DNA of 64,000 nt from Cryptomeria japonica (lineage: Eukaryota; Streptophyta; Pinopsida; Cupressales; Cupressaceae). Both the position numbers and the translations under genes were made by a program. Below are positions 34,064 to 45,315 of the stretch, one piece after another. Where the stretch lies: the NCBI RefSeq assembly GCF_030272615.1, contig NC_081415.1, forward strand, positions 367,890,667 to 367,954,666, given 5' to 3'. Position 1 is the stretch's first letter, and each line of letters opens with the position of its first letter. The notes under the pieces were generated by a model that saw only the letters and a list, made by a program, of their open reading frames with translations, ran no database searches and was not told the DNA's origin.

Positions 34064-34091
34064 ATATCCCAAAACCTCAGCATAGGATTTG
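34064..34091 (-). other. 28 bp of element E interior
   Basis: ATATCCCAAAACCTC follows the E LTR where D has ATATCCCCCTTTGGC, so this is a decayed polypurine tract. It is cut at 34091 by the start of element A. ATTTG (34087-34091) is the expected left target duplication of A. Confidence 0.5.
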
Positions 34092-34726
34092 TGTTGGCAT
34101 TGCATGAAGAATGTGTTTATGAAGTATAGTGTTGTCATTGATGTCAATAGTAACCGGTAATGAAGATGTATTGCAACTAGTAATGATGCAGTAAAGCAAC
34201 CGGTAGTAAAGCAATGAAGGCAGCCAGTATAATTATTGAAGCAGAGTGATCAACTGGTAACCCTAACTAGTTAATAAGAAGAATCCTAACCAATAGAGCT
34301 TGGAGAGTTGGTTGAAATGATCTATGGCTGAATGATGATCGGAGATGAAGATGCCACGTAAGCATGATGCACGTGATGAGTTTCAAAGTGGATTTGGTGC
34401 ATGAAGATAATTGTTTACCTTGGGAATGATCATATGCATAGCATGAAGTGAAAAATGCGTGATGAGCTATAGGATCCAATGTGTGGTGATCCAGGAGTGG
34501 TTGAAGTTGTCTAGAACAATGTGTAGTTGATTGCTATGTAATCTAAGGGTCAAGATTGAACTGATATGTTTGTAATCTCTATGAGATTTGTAGGTTTTGT
34601 GTTGTGTTACTGACCTATTGTATTTTCTTATAAGGTCGATGATTTGTTTCAATGTTGTGTCGGCAAATTTGATTAAGTATGGAAGAGTGATTGTTGTCGA
34701 ACCAGAAGTTTTATCTGCAAAATATT
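34092..34726 (+). repeat. element A 5' LTR, first part
   Basis: Starts TGTTGGCATTGCATGAAG and matches 63539-64000 almost base for base from TTGTCATTGATGTC onward (for example GTGATGAGTTTCAAAG, TGAAGTTGTCTAGAAC). The LINE interrupts it at 34726 inside TGCAAAATATT. Confidence 0.9.
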
Positions 34727-34911
34727 TTTGATTAAGGTAAAAGAAGGTTTTGAAGGGGCCCCGAAACCCTTTACAAGTAGAACTTAAACAACAAAATGAC
34801 AAGAAACAAAAGAGAACAGGCCTATGAAAAACTAGCAAAAAACCAAAGAAAACCAAAGAAAACCATAAAAAGCCCCACAAAGCTAGCAGGCCATCCAGAG
34901 TCTAGAAGATA
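34727..34911 (-). other. LINE 3' UTR
   Basis: After the ORF3 stop the minus strand is T-rich, then reads GGGTTTCGGGGCCCC and ends CTTTTACCTTAATCAAAAAT. Such G-rich then AATCAAAAA ends are common in plant L1 elements. Only a short A-rich tail remains. Confidence 0.7.
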
Positions 34912-36642
34912 CTAGTTAATTTTTTCCAGAGCTTTTGCTAGAGTGTTGCTAATTTCATGCAGCTCTTTGATGTTATCCTTGAGATTAGGGAGATTCTTTG
35001 CAGGAGTAGCCATAGCTTTCTTGACACTAACCCTGGTCCTCTTCGCAGTGCCACCCACTAGAGTAGCATCACCGCTACCAGTTTGGATGGTCTCTTCATC
35101 CAAGTCAAGATCCACAACCAGTTTTGGAGAGCAAGTTTGATCATAGACCTTAGCGATATCCTCCAGGTTTTTAATGACAACAAAAAGGAAACTTGGGATA
35201 ACGCCCATAAGATTTTTCATCGCTTCCTTCCCATCTTCCAGTGATTTAACCTTATCCTCCATATTCTGCTTCCAGTTTAGGTGTTCTTTATTTTCATCCT
35301 CCCTCTTCTCATCCATGTTTTTCCCCTTTTTATCCAGGTTCTTCAGGTGCTCATAGGTCCATCTGTCATAGTCCATTCTTGCCTTAGAGAGTTTCTTGAG
35401 GTTATCCAAGATTAGCCCTTTACCCGCACTTTCCTTATCCTCGCTAACCCTATCCTTAATCAGGTTCTTCTCAGAATCTCTGTTCATTCCTCTCTCAGAG
35501 TTCACATCCATCTCCTCATTATCCTTGAAATTAAATTCTTCCATCAGATGGCTATTGTCCTTACCAGGGCAATCACTGAGGATAGGGCTTTCATGACCAA
35601 GCTCATTACCACCACTTTCTTCCTCATTACCCAACTCCTCATCTTTCCAGCTGTCTTCACCGATGGAGTCATCTGTCTCCATACCATCGCTTTCTTTTTC
35701 AATTTCCTCAGTTTCCAACCTAGAGGCACTTTTCCTTTTTTTGCTCGAGGACGCCTTCTCCTTGCTGGATTCTCCTTCCATCTTTCTCTTACCCGGAGAG
35801 GCAGAAATCCTCTTATTTTCTAGTAGGGCAAGGTTTTTACAATGCTCATAGATGAGTAGCAAAATCCCATAGTGGAGAATCGGGCTAGAAGGGTTATTCC
35901 TATGTTTATTAAGGGACCTAGAGAGTGACCTAAAAAGGTAGTAGGGTAGGGATACCTTTTTGTCGTGTTTGAAATGGTTCAAGAGAATGAAATTGTAGGT
36001 GTGGGCCCTAGAGAAACAACCTTCCACCATGATGTATTCCATAATTGCATTCAGAACCCAACCCCACAGTTGCTTGAGGTTTGCAGCTTCGTAGTAGCCC
36101 CTAGTAGCTTTGTCTATTTTAACCCTTTCTTTCTCTTTCCGCAAGAACATATTGACCATGTTGTTGGAGACTTTGAGGTCTCGAAAGAAATTAAGCCCAG
36201 TGTGGGGCATTCCAGTTACAGTAGATATGAGCCCAACGTCCAGCTTAAACTTGACTCCATAGATTTTAAAAGAGTCATTTGACTAGTTTTCAGAAATCTT
36301 GAAAACGGCGAGGTTGACCCTACCTTTGTCATAGTCCATGAGCTTCTCCATGAAGCTGGTGAGAGAACCCTTTTCCAGTTTCGCCCAGACTTTTGGCATC
36401 ACTCTCCAAGTTGACGTATTATCTGGTTCCTCCTACCTCAGGTCACCTCCCATCTTCGGATTCAGGCTATCTTCTTTGTTTCTCTGCAAACTAATTCCTT
36501 CTTTCTCAAAGTTGCTTGAGATTTTGAAGCGGGTTACCCACAAAGGGTGCAGAAAAAAATTAAAGATTGTTGGAGATTTTCTACTTTGCCAAGTAATGAT
36601 GACCTTTCCAACAAGGCATAAATAATTCTTTTTACCTGTCAT
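34912..36642 (-). CDS. LINE ORF3, retroelement ORF2-type domain plus coiled coil
   Basis: ATG at 36642 overlaps the last 11 nt of LINE ORF2. One frame runs 576 codons to 34912 with only two stops (TAG at codons 70 and 120); the last 432 codons are open. Residues 126-149 include F-K-I-Y-G-V and T-G-M-P-H-T-G, then W-G-W-V...F-S-R-A-H-T-Y-N-F-I-L-L-N-H-F-K-H-D-K-K-V-S-L-P-Y and I-L-H-Y-G-I-L-L-L-I-Y-E-H. By eye these align in order and spacing with C ORF2 (T-G-L-P-S-T-G ... K-D-N-V-K-I-D-I ... F-G-N-L-L-V-C-L-M-L-H). The C-terminal half is acidic/basic with a basic K-K-R-K patch and coiled coils. No enzyme motif. Plant L1 elements normally end at RNase H, so this gene is extra. Confidence 0.72.
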
Positions 36643-39600
36643 GATTAAATTGTCCTTCTCTCCCCATATAACAGTCCTTTCTAAGGGACTCTTTAATGTT
36701 TAAATTGAGATCCTCCTCATACCAAATTGATTGGGAGTTAGAGTTAACTCCTATATTTGCTAAACAATCCGCAACACTATTTTGCTCTCTGAAGGCATGT
36801 TGAATAATTATTTGTTTAAAACTTGCAATGATCTCCCTAGCTTTCATGATGATATTTTCAATTGACCAAGAAGGCTCCGACTCCCCCTTTAAACACGTAA
36901 TAATATTAAGTGAATCTCCCTCAAGCCATAATTTATCATAATTAAGAATTTTTGCTAAAATTAAGGTGTTCAGGGCGGAAGAGGCTTCAGCAAAGTGGCT
37001 AGTTTGATTTCCCAGGGGACCAGCCACTGCCTTTAAACAACTTCCAACAAAATTCCTGACAATGCCCCCATATCCAACTTTACCCAGATTTCCTTTAGAG
37101 GCCCCATCAAAGTTATCCTTAATCCACCCCTAAGGAGGAAAACACCAGACGAGACCTTCTCTTTCATTTTCCTTGTTGGTAGTAGTGGTAGAGAGGTTCC
37201 ACCTGTCTTTGAAGTCATCTTTAGCAGCAGGTCCATGATCAGTGCCATAGAGGCATTCAAAAATACTCTTGAAAATTTTATCTACCACCACTTCAGGAAT
37301 AGCCCTTTTATCTCTAAAAATCCTATTGTTACACTCTTTCTAGATATTCCAAATAATAATCGGCAAAGTGATTCTCCAAGTCTCCACAATTTTAGGATTA
37401 GAATTAGGGCATTGCCACTGCTACCAGGAATCCCCAAGGGAGTTCGGGAAAACCCAACTCAGGTTCCACCTGCTCAAGATGATTTTCTAGATGTCCTGAC
37501 TAAAAGTGCATTGATGGAGAATATGGCAAGTCGTCTCTTCTTCCCTGCAACAAACAGAACACCTATTAGGAAAAATAAAACCTCTTTTATGAAGGTTGTC
37601 CAGGGTTAAAACCTTATTTTGGATGAAAATCCAAAAGAAGATATTAACCTTTGGAACTAACTTCTTGTTCCAAACTTTAGCCCAAATGGGAATTTCTTCC
37701 ACCGGATCATTATGAATTGCCACAGCTGAGGAAACATAATATTTCCCATCCAGGGTTTCCCTCCATATCAATCTGTCATCTTTGTTGTCTCTAGGGATTT
37801 TAGCAGAGAGAGCTATCTGAAAGAACTTGAGCCTCGGGCATTGCTGGCTAAAATCAATCCAGTTCCCATTTCTCCAGTAATCTCTGACCAACTCACTAAA
37901 CCTTCTTTTGAACCAGTCTTTCCAATCTTTAAGGATTGGGATTTCCTCAAGAGGTTTATCTAGAATCCATCTATCTTCCCAAAATCTTATTCTCCTCCAG
38001 TCCCCAAGGTTTCGGGTTCTACCAACAACAGCCCAACTTTTAGTAGATTGAACAACATTCCATATAACTGATCCTTCAACAATGAAAGAATTATCAAGGA
38101 ATTCTTCCTTAGAGGGTTGCATATAGAGATATTTGTTTTTCTAGATTGAGTTCCATTCTCTTTCCTCCCCTTTCAGTCTCCATATTTGTTTGGCTAATAA
38201 AGCTTTATTCATAGAACCAATGTTTCTTAAGCCCAACCCACCTAAGGCCTTAGGGGAACAAATTTTATTCCAGGCAATAAGGGGTATTCTATTTTTGACT
38301 TCCACCCCCGACCAAAGGAACTTTTTTTGGATTCTTTCAATGGCTTCTGCAAACTTTGAGGGAATTTTGAATAGGCTGAGAGCATAAACAGGAAGATTTT
38401 GAAAAGTGGCTTTGAGCAGAGTAATTTTGCCCACTTGACTAAGGACAACCCCTTTCCAACCAGCAAGTTTCAAGTTAAGTCTATCTATTAGCTTATTCCA
38501 GAAAGAATCCTCAAGCTTGAGACACAAAGGAAGCCCCAAATAAGTAGAGGGAAGCTCAAATATATTATAGCCAAGAATCCTTCCAATCCTTTGTTGCCTT
38601 TGGACTGGGGTATTGATGAAGAACAAAGAACTTTTATCCCAGTTGATTTTTTGGCCAAAGGCAGATTCATAAGTGTTTAGAATATTCTTCATGTTCTTAG
38701 CTTCCAGAATGGTGGCTTCCCCCATGGTAATAGAGTCATCAATTAATTGTTCATGAGAACAAACTACATTGGAGGAAGAAGGTTTGAAACTCTTAAGATT
38801 GCCATCTTCCACATTTTTAAGAATAAATCTGCCCAGCATTCAGCTAGAATAGTGAATAGGATACGGGATATGGGGTCCCCCTATCTAAGACTTCTGGAGC
38901 TTTTGAAGAAACTGGATGGGGAACCATTGACTATAACAGTAGAGGAGGAAGTTTCCATGAGTTGAGAACAGAGCTGAATAACTTTGTCACCAAAACCAAA
39001 TGCTTTCATGATCCTAAGGAGAAACTGCCAGTTTACTCTATCAAAATCTTTAGCCATGTCTAACTTTAGGAAGAAGCCTTGGTTATTCACCACTTTCAGG
39101 GAGTGGATATTTTCATGAACGGATATGATAGAGTCAAAAATTTGTCTTCCAGGGACAAAGCCATTCTGTTGGACAGAGATAATCCTAGGAAGAATTTCCA
39201 ACAACCTAGAAGTCAGAACCTTGGATAAAATCTTGTAAATAGAGTTACACAAGCTAATAGGTCTAAACTTGTTGAGAGAATCAGCTCTAGGGATCTTTGG
39301 GATAAGGACAATGAAGGTGGCATTTAGGTCCTTAAGGAGTCTTCTAGAGCCAAAGAATTCTTTGACACCATTGCTGAAGTCAGCCTCCACTATGTGCCAA
39401 AAATTTTGGAAGAAGAACATAGGGAAGCCGTCCAAACCAGGGGATTTATCTCCCTGAAAGGAGAACACCACCTTTTTAATTTCCAAATTAGAGGGAATAC
39501 GGGATAAAATGTTGTTATTAGCTTTTGCCAGGATTGAAGGAATAGCTTGCAAGAGGGTGTTTTGATTGCTGAAATCCAGGTTATCCACATCTCCTAGCAG

Positions 39601-40812
39601 GGTGCTGAAATGCTCGAGAGCTTCCTTTCTGATATCACTATCCTCAATAAGGATGCCTTTGTTGTAGGATAAACTGGCTATTCTATTGGCTGCCCTATGC
39701 TTGAGAGCAGTTAAGTGAAAGAACCAGGTATTTTTATCTCCTTCCTTCAGGAATAAGGCTCTGGATCTTTGTCTCCAGAACGTCTCTTCATTGGAAATGA
39801 TGGTGTGGTATTTGGATAAAAGATCATTTTCGGCCATCCTAAGATCTTCAGACAGCCCAACCTCTTGGATTCTATCCTGAACCTCCTTTATTTCAGCTAT
39901 GACTTGAATTTTGCTTTTGAATATATCACCAAAAATCTCTTTGTTCCAGATTTTAATTTTAGCTTTTAGGATATTGAGCTTTTTGCCGATTCTAAAAAGA
40001 GTCGTACCCTCCACTTCAGAATTCCACCATTCAGCAATACGAGCTTCTAGAGAAGGATGGGAAAACCAAGCTTTTTCAAATCTGAAAGGGAAGTTTCTCT
40101 TGGCCAAAAAAGAGTTGGTAGTAAAGGAGATGGGGTAATGGTTAGACCCAATTTTCATGACTGAAGCAAGGGAGCAGCTATACTTAGAAAACCAGTCAAG
40201 AGAAATTAAAGATCTATCAAGCTTAACATGAATCAGGTTAGCTTCGGTTCTTCTATTGGTCCAAGTGTAATTGATACCCTAGAGATTCACATCAATGAGA
40301 GCTTGATCATTTATGAAATCCATAAGGTCTTGTTTTCCATCAAGTTATAAAGGGATACCTCCCATCTTCTATTCCTCTTTGAGCGGAGTATTGAAATCTC
40401 CCATAATAATCTAGCTTTGATCAGCAAACTTGAGTCTGTCAGTTGCCAAGATGTTCCAATATTTAACTCTCCTGGTTTTGGTGTTGGGCGCGTAGACATT
40501 AGATAACACCCAAACAAAGTTGTCCTCAATATGCTCAAGCTGAACAGAGTTCCTATTAAAAGAAGAGATGATTTCCTTACCTATTATAGTTTTTTGGTTC
40601 CAGAAAATCGTAGTTCCTCCAAAAGCTCCCTCCAAGTTAGATCTTATGACCCCATTTTCCTTGAAAATTTGAATCTTTTCAACTTTTTCCTTAGACATCT
40701 TGGTTTCCTATACCAGGACCACATTTGGTTTGTGATCTCTTATGATGTTTCGCAACACATCCTGCTTATGAGGGGTGTTCAGCCCTCTGATATTCCAGGA
40801 TATTATCTTCAT
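36632..40812 (-). pseudogene. LINE ORF2: endonuclease, reverse transcriptase, RNase H
   Basis: ATG at 40812, 59 bp after ORF1, opens M-K-I-I-S-W-N-I-R-G-L of the apurinic-type endonuclease. Further endonuclease motifs are E-T-K (after a stop), V-Y-A-P, G-D-F-N and S-N-H-Y-P (normally S-D-H). RT motifs are G-D-K-S-P-G-L-D-G, N-G-F-V-P-G-R-Q-I, M-A-K-D-F-D-R-V-N-W, R-stop-G-D-P and I-D-D-S where F/Y-A-D-D is expected. The C-terminus has C-S-V-C...H-I-L-H-Q-C (about 37550) and a plant-type RNase H: F-D-G-A-S-K-G-N, A-E-A, L-E-G-D-S, F-R-E-Q-N-S-V-A-D. One frameshift near 38850-38880 and several stops disable it. Length (~1390 codons) fits plant L1 ORF2. Confidence 0.9.
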
Positions 40813-40871
40813 ACTTTAACTAGGGATAGGGCTGACTCAATGGAACACTATGTTCCATCAGCATGGTTCTT

Positions 40872-42443
40872 CTAGCTTTCCTGTTCCCTTTGATGTTTTA
40901 GGGATGGCCTACGCTGCTTTTTGTTCTGACTTCCAACATCTTCCTTTTTCTTGATCTTGCTTCTAGTTGAGATTCCTCCATTGAGTTCCTCCTTGTTCAT
41001 TTTTCCTTCTCTCGAACCAGGAATCTGGAGATTCCCATCCAGCATATCCACACTTTGAGGAGGGGTTTTACATAGAAGTGGCTTTGGGCTTCCATTAGTT
41101 AAAAGCAGTAAGGGCTCAATGTTAGTAGGGTCTTGAGCTTCATTAAAGTCTTTCTCGACCGATTTTGAGAATGATGTGGCTGGAATGGTTTCTTCCTTCT
41201 CCTGACTAATAGATCTAGCCTCCTGGTCCAAGATAGTTTCTTCCTTCTCCTGACTGATAGATCCAGTCTCCTGGTCCTCTGGGTTATTTTTATTGTTCGA
41301 CTCAATACCTTGCACTACTTCTTTAGAGCTCTATGGTTGGTTGTTAGAGAAGACATAGTCTTGTTTATCATTACTGCTATTCCCAATCCTCCTGACTTCA
41401 TTTGTTAAATTTGTTACATCCTTATTTTGATTACACTCAGTTGGTGGGTTTCCTTTTATATTTATCATTTTCCAGATCTTTTTGTTCTTTATGTTGCTAT
41501 CGGTCTTGCTTTCCTTTCTTTTCTTGAGCGGACATAATTTTGCCCAATGCCCTGATTTTTTGCAGTGGAAACATGCAAATGGAAGAGATTCATATTCAAT
41601 AGCTTGTGACCATTATCCAAGTTTAGATATTATTTCTATGGATTGAGGCATAACCGTCATTTGATTAACATTTATGCAGATACGAGCAAAGACTAACCTT
41701 GATTTAGCCGCTGTCATCGGGTCAATCGTCAGGAGTTCTCCAAAGGATTTCACAATACCCTTGAAAACTTCCTCATTCTAGTATTCCAATGGGAGACCCG
41801 GGAGACGCATCCATACTAGTGTAGAAACAAAGAAGGACTCGTCAAGGGTAAGGTTTGGGGCCCATTTCTGAAGAGCCAAGGATGACTTACCAAACATCCA
41901 GGGGCCTTTGCAGAGAGCTTTATTCATGTCTTCTTCGGAGTTAAAAGAGAAGGTAAAAAACCCTTTAGGTAGCACTGCCACGTCCCCTTGACCTTTTACC
42001 AGCCATTTTCTCCTTATGAAATTCCTAACATCATCGATGTTAGGCCTGAAACCAGAGAATCGCCCCACTAATATCATGGATAGGCCAGCTACAGTCATGT
42101 CAACCACTTTGTCTGGAACAGAGATAGCAACCAGTCCAGAGGCTAGGTCTGAGATATTTGTAACTTCCAGAAGCCCAGGTTTAGCTAGTGGCTTCACTCC
42201 AAAGAGAAAAGACCATTTTTTACCTTTACCTCTATTGTGTGGGTCCCCGGGTTTTGCATCTTTATTCTCTCCCAGTTTTTCTTTTTCCTTGTCCTCTTCT
42301 AACCCTTCAGATGCCTAACCTCCTGCCTGTTTGCCAGTTCTGGTCTCGGAAAAACTGCAATCTCCAGGAAATCCACCTTCCCTAGGAAATCTGCCATTTC
42401 CCAATTTGAAATTTGGGATTCCCACTCCTTTTTGCTCCACCAT
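40872..42443 (-). pseudogene. LINE ORF1: DUF4283-type domain and CCHC knuckle
   Basis: ATG at 42443 begins M-V-E-Q-K-G-V-G-I-P. One frame runs 523 codons to 40872 with about four stops (for example near 42318 and 41778). Residues around 42100-41780 form the DUF4283-like RNA-binding region typical of plant L1 ORF1 (V-G-R-F-S-G-F-R-P, K-G-F-F-T-F-S-F, G-P-W-M-F-G, V-W-M-R-L-P-G-L-P-L). A zinc knuckle, C-F-H-C-K-K-S-G-H-W-A-K-L-C, follows at about 41576-41535. The tail has two copies of S-I-S-Q-E-K-E-E-T-I and a basic end. ORF1 proteins bind LINE RNA and form the transposition particle. Confidence 0.85.
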
Positions 42444-42478
42444 CTTGCCAAGCATAAGTTTCTTTCACGACTCAGTTT

Positions 42479-43254
42479 TGCAAAATGTTGTGAAGGTAGA
42501 TAGGAGTAGAAAAGGATCTAATTAAGCAAGGAAGTGTTATTTCTAGATCAACAAAGAACCTGTTGTTCTCTAACCATTACAATAGTTAAATCCCTTAACT
42601 AGGTAAGATTTAATAGGTTTCTTGTTGAAATCTTCTAACCAGATGATCCATTAGCTTGGATTTCAAATCCTCCATCGAGGTTACCTTTAACAGGGTATTG
42701 TAGTCAATCCCTTAACTGGGTGGTCCTTAACCGAATCTGTTCTTAACAGGATATTATTGTATAAGCTTCTAACAAGGCTTGACACCTAATAGGGCGAACT
42801 TTGAAAGAGTTCAAAAATACTTGTGGGTATTCATCCCCACCATAGTTTTTTCCATTTGGGTTTCCACGTGAAAAATCATTGTGTCAAGTGGTGAATGATT
42901 TTGTGGATGTGTTTTGATATGGTTGATATGAATGAATGGTAAATCCACTTAGATATGTTTAGATGATCAGAAATGATATGAAATGAGATATTACTAATAT
43001 TAGTGAAGTGCTTTAATGTTTTGGTTAAATGATATTTGAGTTTTAGATCTGTTGCATTGTATGATTGATGTTTTGGTCAATTGGTAAAGTTTGACAGCAG
43101 TTGCAGTTTTTGATACAATGACTAAACCAATTAGTTTAGTGATTGGATTCTAAGTTAAAAGTTTATTTGATGAAAGATTATTTTATTATCTATCTACTGA
43201 TTCAACCCCCCTCTTAGCAGTTGACCGAATCCTTATAGTTTTATCATATTATCT
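42479..43254 (+). repeat. element A 5' LTR, second part
   Basis: Continues the LTR after the LINE. It contains the repeated ...CTAACCAGGTAA... phrases also found in the B LTR, and the inverted C-rich box ACTGATTCAACCCCCCTCTTAGCAGT (about 43197-43222). It ends directly before the primer site. The matching part of the 3' LTR is outside the window. Confidence 0.82.
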
Positions 43255-43268
43255 ATTGGTATCAGAGC
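43255..43268 (+). other. primer binding site of A
   Basis: ATTGGTATCAGAGC, an exact initiator-Met tRNA complement, directly follows the LTR. Confidence 0.92.
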
Positions 43269-43324
43269 ATTTCAAGTCCTTTTGAGTTTAAGCCTAATAG
43301 CTTGAGGAAAATTTATTGGAGAAC

Positions 43325-44368
43325 ATGATGAAGAAAGAAGGTCTGAAGTTCAATAGGGAAAAATACAGAATCTAGAGTGATAGGATGAAGATCTATATCA
43401 AGATCTTAGGAAGTCAATATTGGGAACAGGTTGTTACTAAATAGAACTTGTTTAGTGGGATTTTAAAAGATGATCAAAAGCAGGAGAAACAAGAGAACAA
43501 TCAAACATTGGAGGCCATCATCAGTTCCTTGTCCGATTCAGAATATGTTGATGTACATGCATTGGAGACTACATATGAAGTATGGAACAAACTGGAAGAT
43601 ATCTATAGTGGTGATGAGCATGTTAAGATTGCCAAAGAAGAGAGTCTGAGAGGTAAATTTGATGATATGTGGATGGTTGAAGGAGAAAACATTCAACAAT
43701 ATGGTCAAAGGATTAAGGAGATATTCAGAGAAATCAAAAGTGTTGGAGGTACAATGGAGGATTCCACACTGGTTAGCAAGGTATTGATAACCCTTCTACC
43801 GGCCTATGCTATCCAAGTTGCAGCCATTCAGGAACTCAAGTCTATTGATAAAACAAAGGTAACTCTTGACTCTATCATTGGTAAATTAACTGCATTTGAA
43901 TTAAATGGTTTTGATGGAAGTGTTCAAAGATCAAAATATGGATTTAGAGCCTCACTCTCAACTCCACTGGTAAGGAAAAGTAGAGAAGTGAGTTACAGTC
44001 ATGAGTCTAGATTTAATAGAGAGGTAGATGATGAAGATAGTTTGATTGAGATTGAAGCATTGTTGGCCAAGCAGTTACCCAGAGGTATCGATCAGTACAG
44101 AGGTAACCTACCTTTGAAATGTTTTGCATGTAACCAAACCAGATGTATTGTTGCTAACTATCCAAATGGAGATAATGACCAAAAACGTGAGAAGTATAGG
44201 AAGTATAAAGGCAAAGGTAAAAGAGATTGTCTCATTGCAGTGGATGGAGGAATTATAGATGAAGAATCTGAGGAAGATGAAAATGAGGACATTGTCTTTG
44301 TTTCTATTAAAGAAGATAAATCAGATCAAAAGGCATCAATCTCTCATATGGATAGTTCAGATGACTAG
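43325..44368 (+). pseudogene. element A gag
   Basis: ATG at 43325 (M-M-K-K-E-G-L-K-F). After two stops in the first 40 codons the frame is open from 43448 to 44368. Copia gag features are T-Y-E-V-W-N-K-L-E-D-I-Y, S-L-R-G-K-F-D-D-M-W-M, L-V-S-K-V-L-I-T-L-L-P-A-Y and A-F-E-L. The nucleocapsid knuckle is damaged: C-F-A-C-N-Q-T-R-C-I-V-A-N-Y has Cys for His and Tyr for the last Cys. The acidic tail ends at TAG, 3 bp before the protease motif in the same frame, so gag-pol was one polyprotein. Confidence 0.85.
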
Positions 44369-45315
44369 ATTATAGATAGTGGGTGTTCACACCACATGGC
44401 CGGTGAACGAAGTAAGTTTATTACTTTGAGGGAATTTGATGGAGGTGTTGTGAGATTTGGAAATGACTCACCCTACATGGTGAAAGGGAAAGGATCCATC
44501 TCTCTGAATGGTAAGAGTAGTGCAAATGATGTCTACTGGGTTGAAGGTCTAAAACACAATCTTTTGAGTGTTGCTCAACTCAATGACAAAGGTTACCCAC
44601 TGGAATTCAAGAATGGAGTGTGCAAGGTTTACGGAAGCAAAGGTGAACTGATTGCAACCAACAAATAGACTAGAGGTAACTTGTTTCATTTAAATTCTAA
44701 AGTCAATAATTGTTTAATTGAAAAAGTAGAAGATAGTTGGCTTTGACATTGGAGATTCTGTCATGTAAATTTTGATAACATTATAAGAGTCAGTAAGTCC
44801 AAATCAATAAGAGGTTTTCCATAGTTGGACAAACTGGTGAATGCTTTGTGCAAGGAATGTCAGTTAGGGAAAATGACATCCTCAACCTTCAAGAGTAAAT
44901 ATTTCTTAGCAGAACATTTGCTAGATTTGGTTCATACTGACCTTTGTGAACCAATGAGGACTAAGAGTACTCAAGGTGATGGGTACTTCATGATATTTAC
45001 CGATGACTATTCAAGGATGATGTGGGTCACATTCTTCAAAAGACAAGACAGTAGCATTTAGCAAGTTTAAGGCATTCAAAGGCTTACTTGAAAATCAAAG
45101 TGGAAAGAAGATAAAGAGATTAAGAACCGATCAAGGTGGTGAATTTACTTCAGAGGAATTCACTAGATACTATGAAGATAATGGAATTAAGAGGCATATT
45201 TCTAGACCTAGGACACCATAGCAGAATGGTATTGCAAAATGGAACAATTGGTCAGTAGTTAAAGCTACTAGGACTATGCTAATTCAAGAAGGTGTATCTA
45301 AGACATTTTGGAGAG
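44369..45315 (+). pseudogene. element A protease and integrase N-terminal part
   Basis: Begins I-I-D-S-G-C-S-H-H-M, the copia retropepsin active site D-S-G-C-S at about 44375, followed by G-K-G-S-I and L-K-H-N-L-L-S-V-A-Q-L, the standard end of copia protease. Integrase follows: a H-x-x-x-x-H-V-N-F zinc half, C-K-E-C (44846-44857), H-T-D-L (first catalytic Asp), F-T-D-D-Y-S-R-M-M-W-V-T, then, after a 1-bp frameshift near 45040, T-D-Q-G-G-E-F. The catalytic Glu region reads N-G-I-A-K-W where N-G-V-V-E-R is usual, so Glu is lost. The coding sequence breaks at 45315 (T-F-W-R) where B begins and resumes in frame at 61143. Confidence 0.86.

Larger units (their letters stand above)
34727..42478 (-). 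mobile_element. L1-type LINE with three ORFs
   Basis: A non-LTR retrotransposon of about 7.75 kb. In minus-strand order: ORF1 (42443-40872), ORF2 with endonuclease, RT, Cys/His region and RNase H (40812-36632), ORF3 (36642-34912), then a 3' UTR ending near TTACCTTAATCAAAAATA. TGCAAAATATT (34716-34726) and TGCAAAATGTT (42479-42489) form an 11-bp target duplication with one change, and the host LTR continues on both sides. Its 5' end appears nearly complete. Stops in all ORFs and one ORF2 frameshift show it is fixed in place. Confidence 0.88.

Noticed and set aside
35548-36282. Plus-strand ORFs opposite LINE ORF3
   Set aside because: Shadow frames of the 432-codon open minus-strand segment; Ser/Phe-rich composition is the mirror of its Glu/Lys-rich coding.
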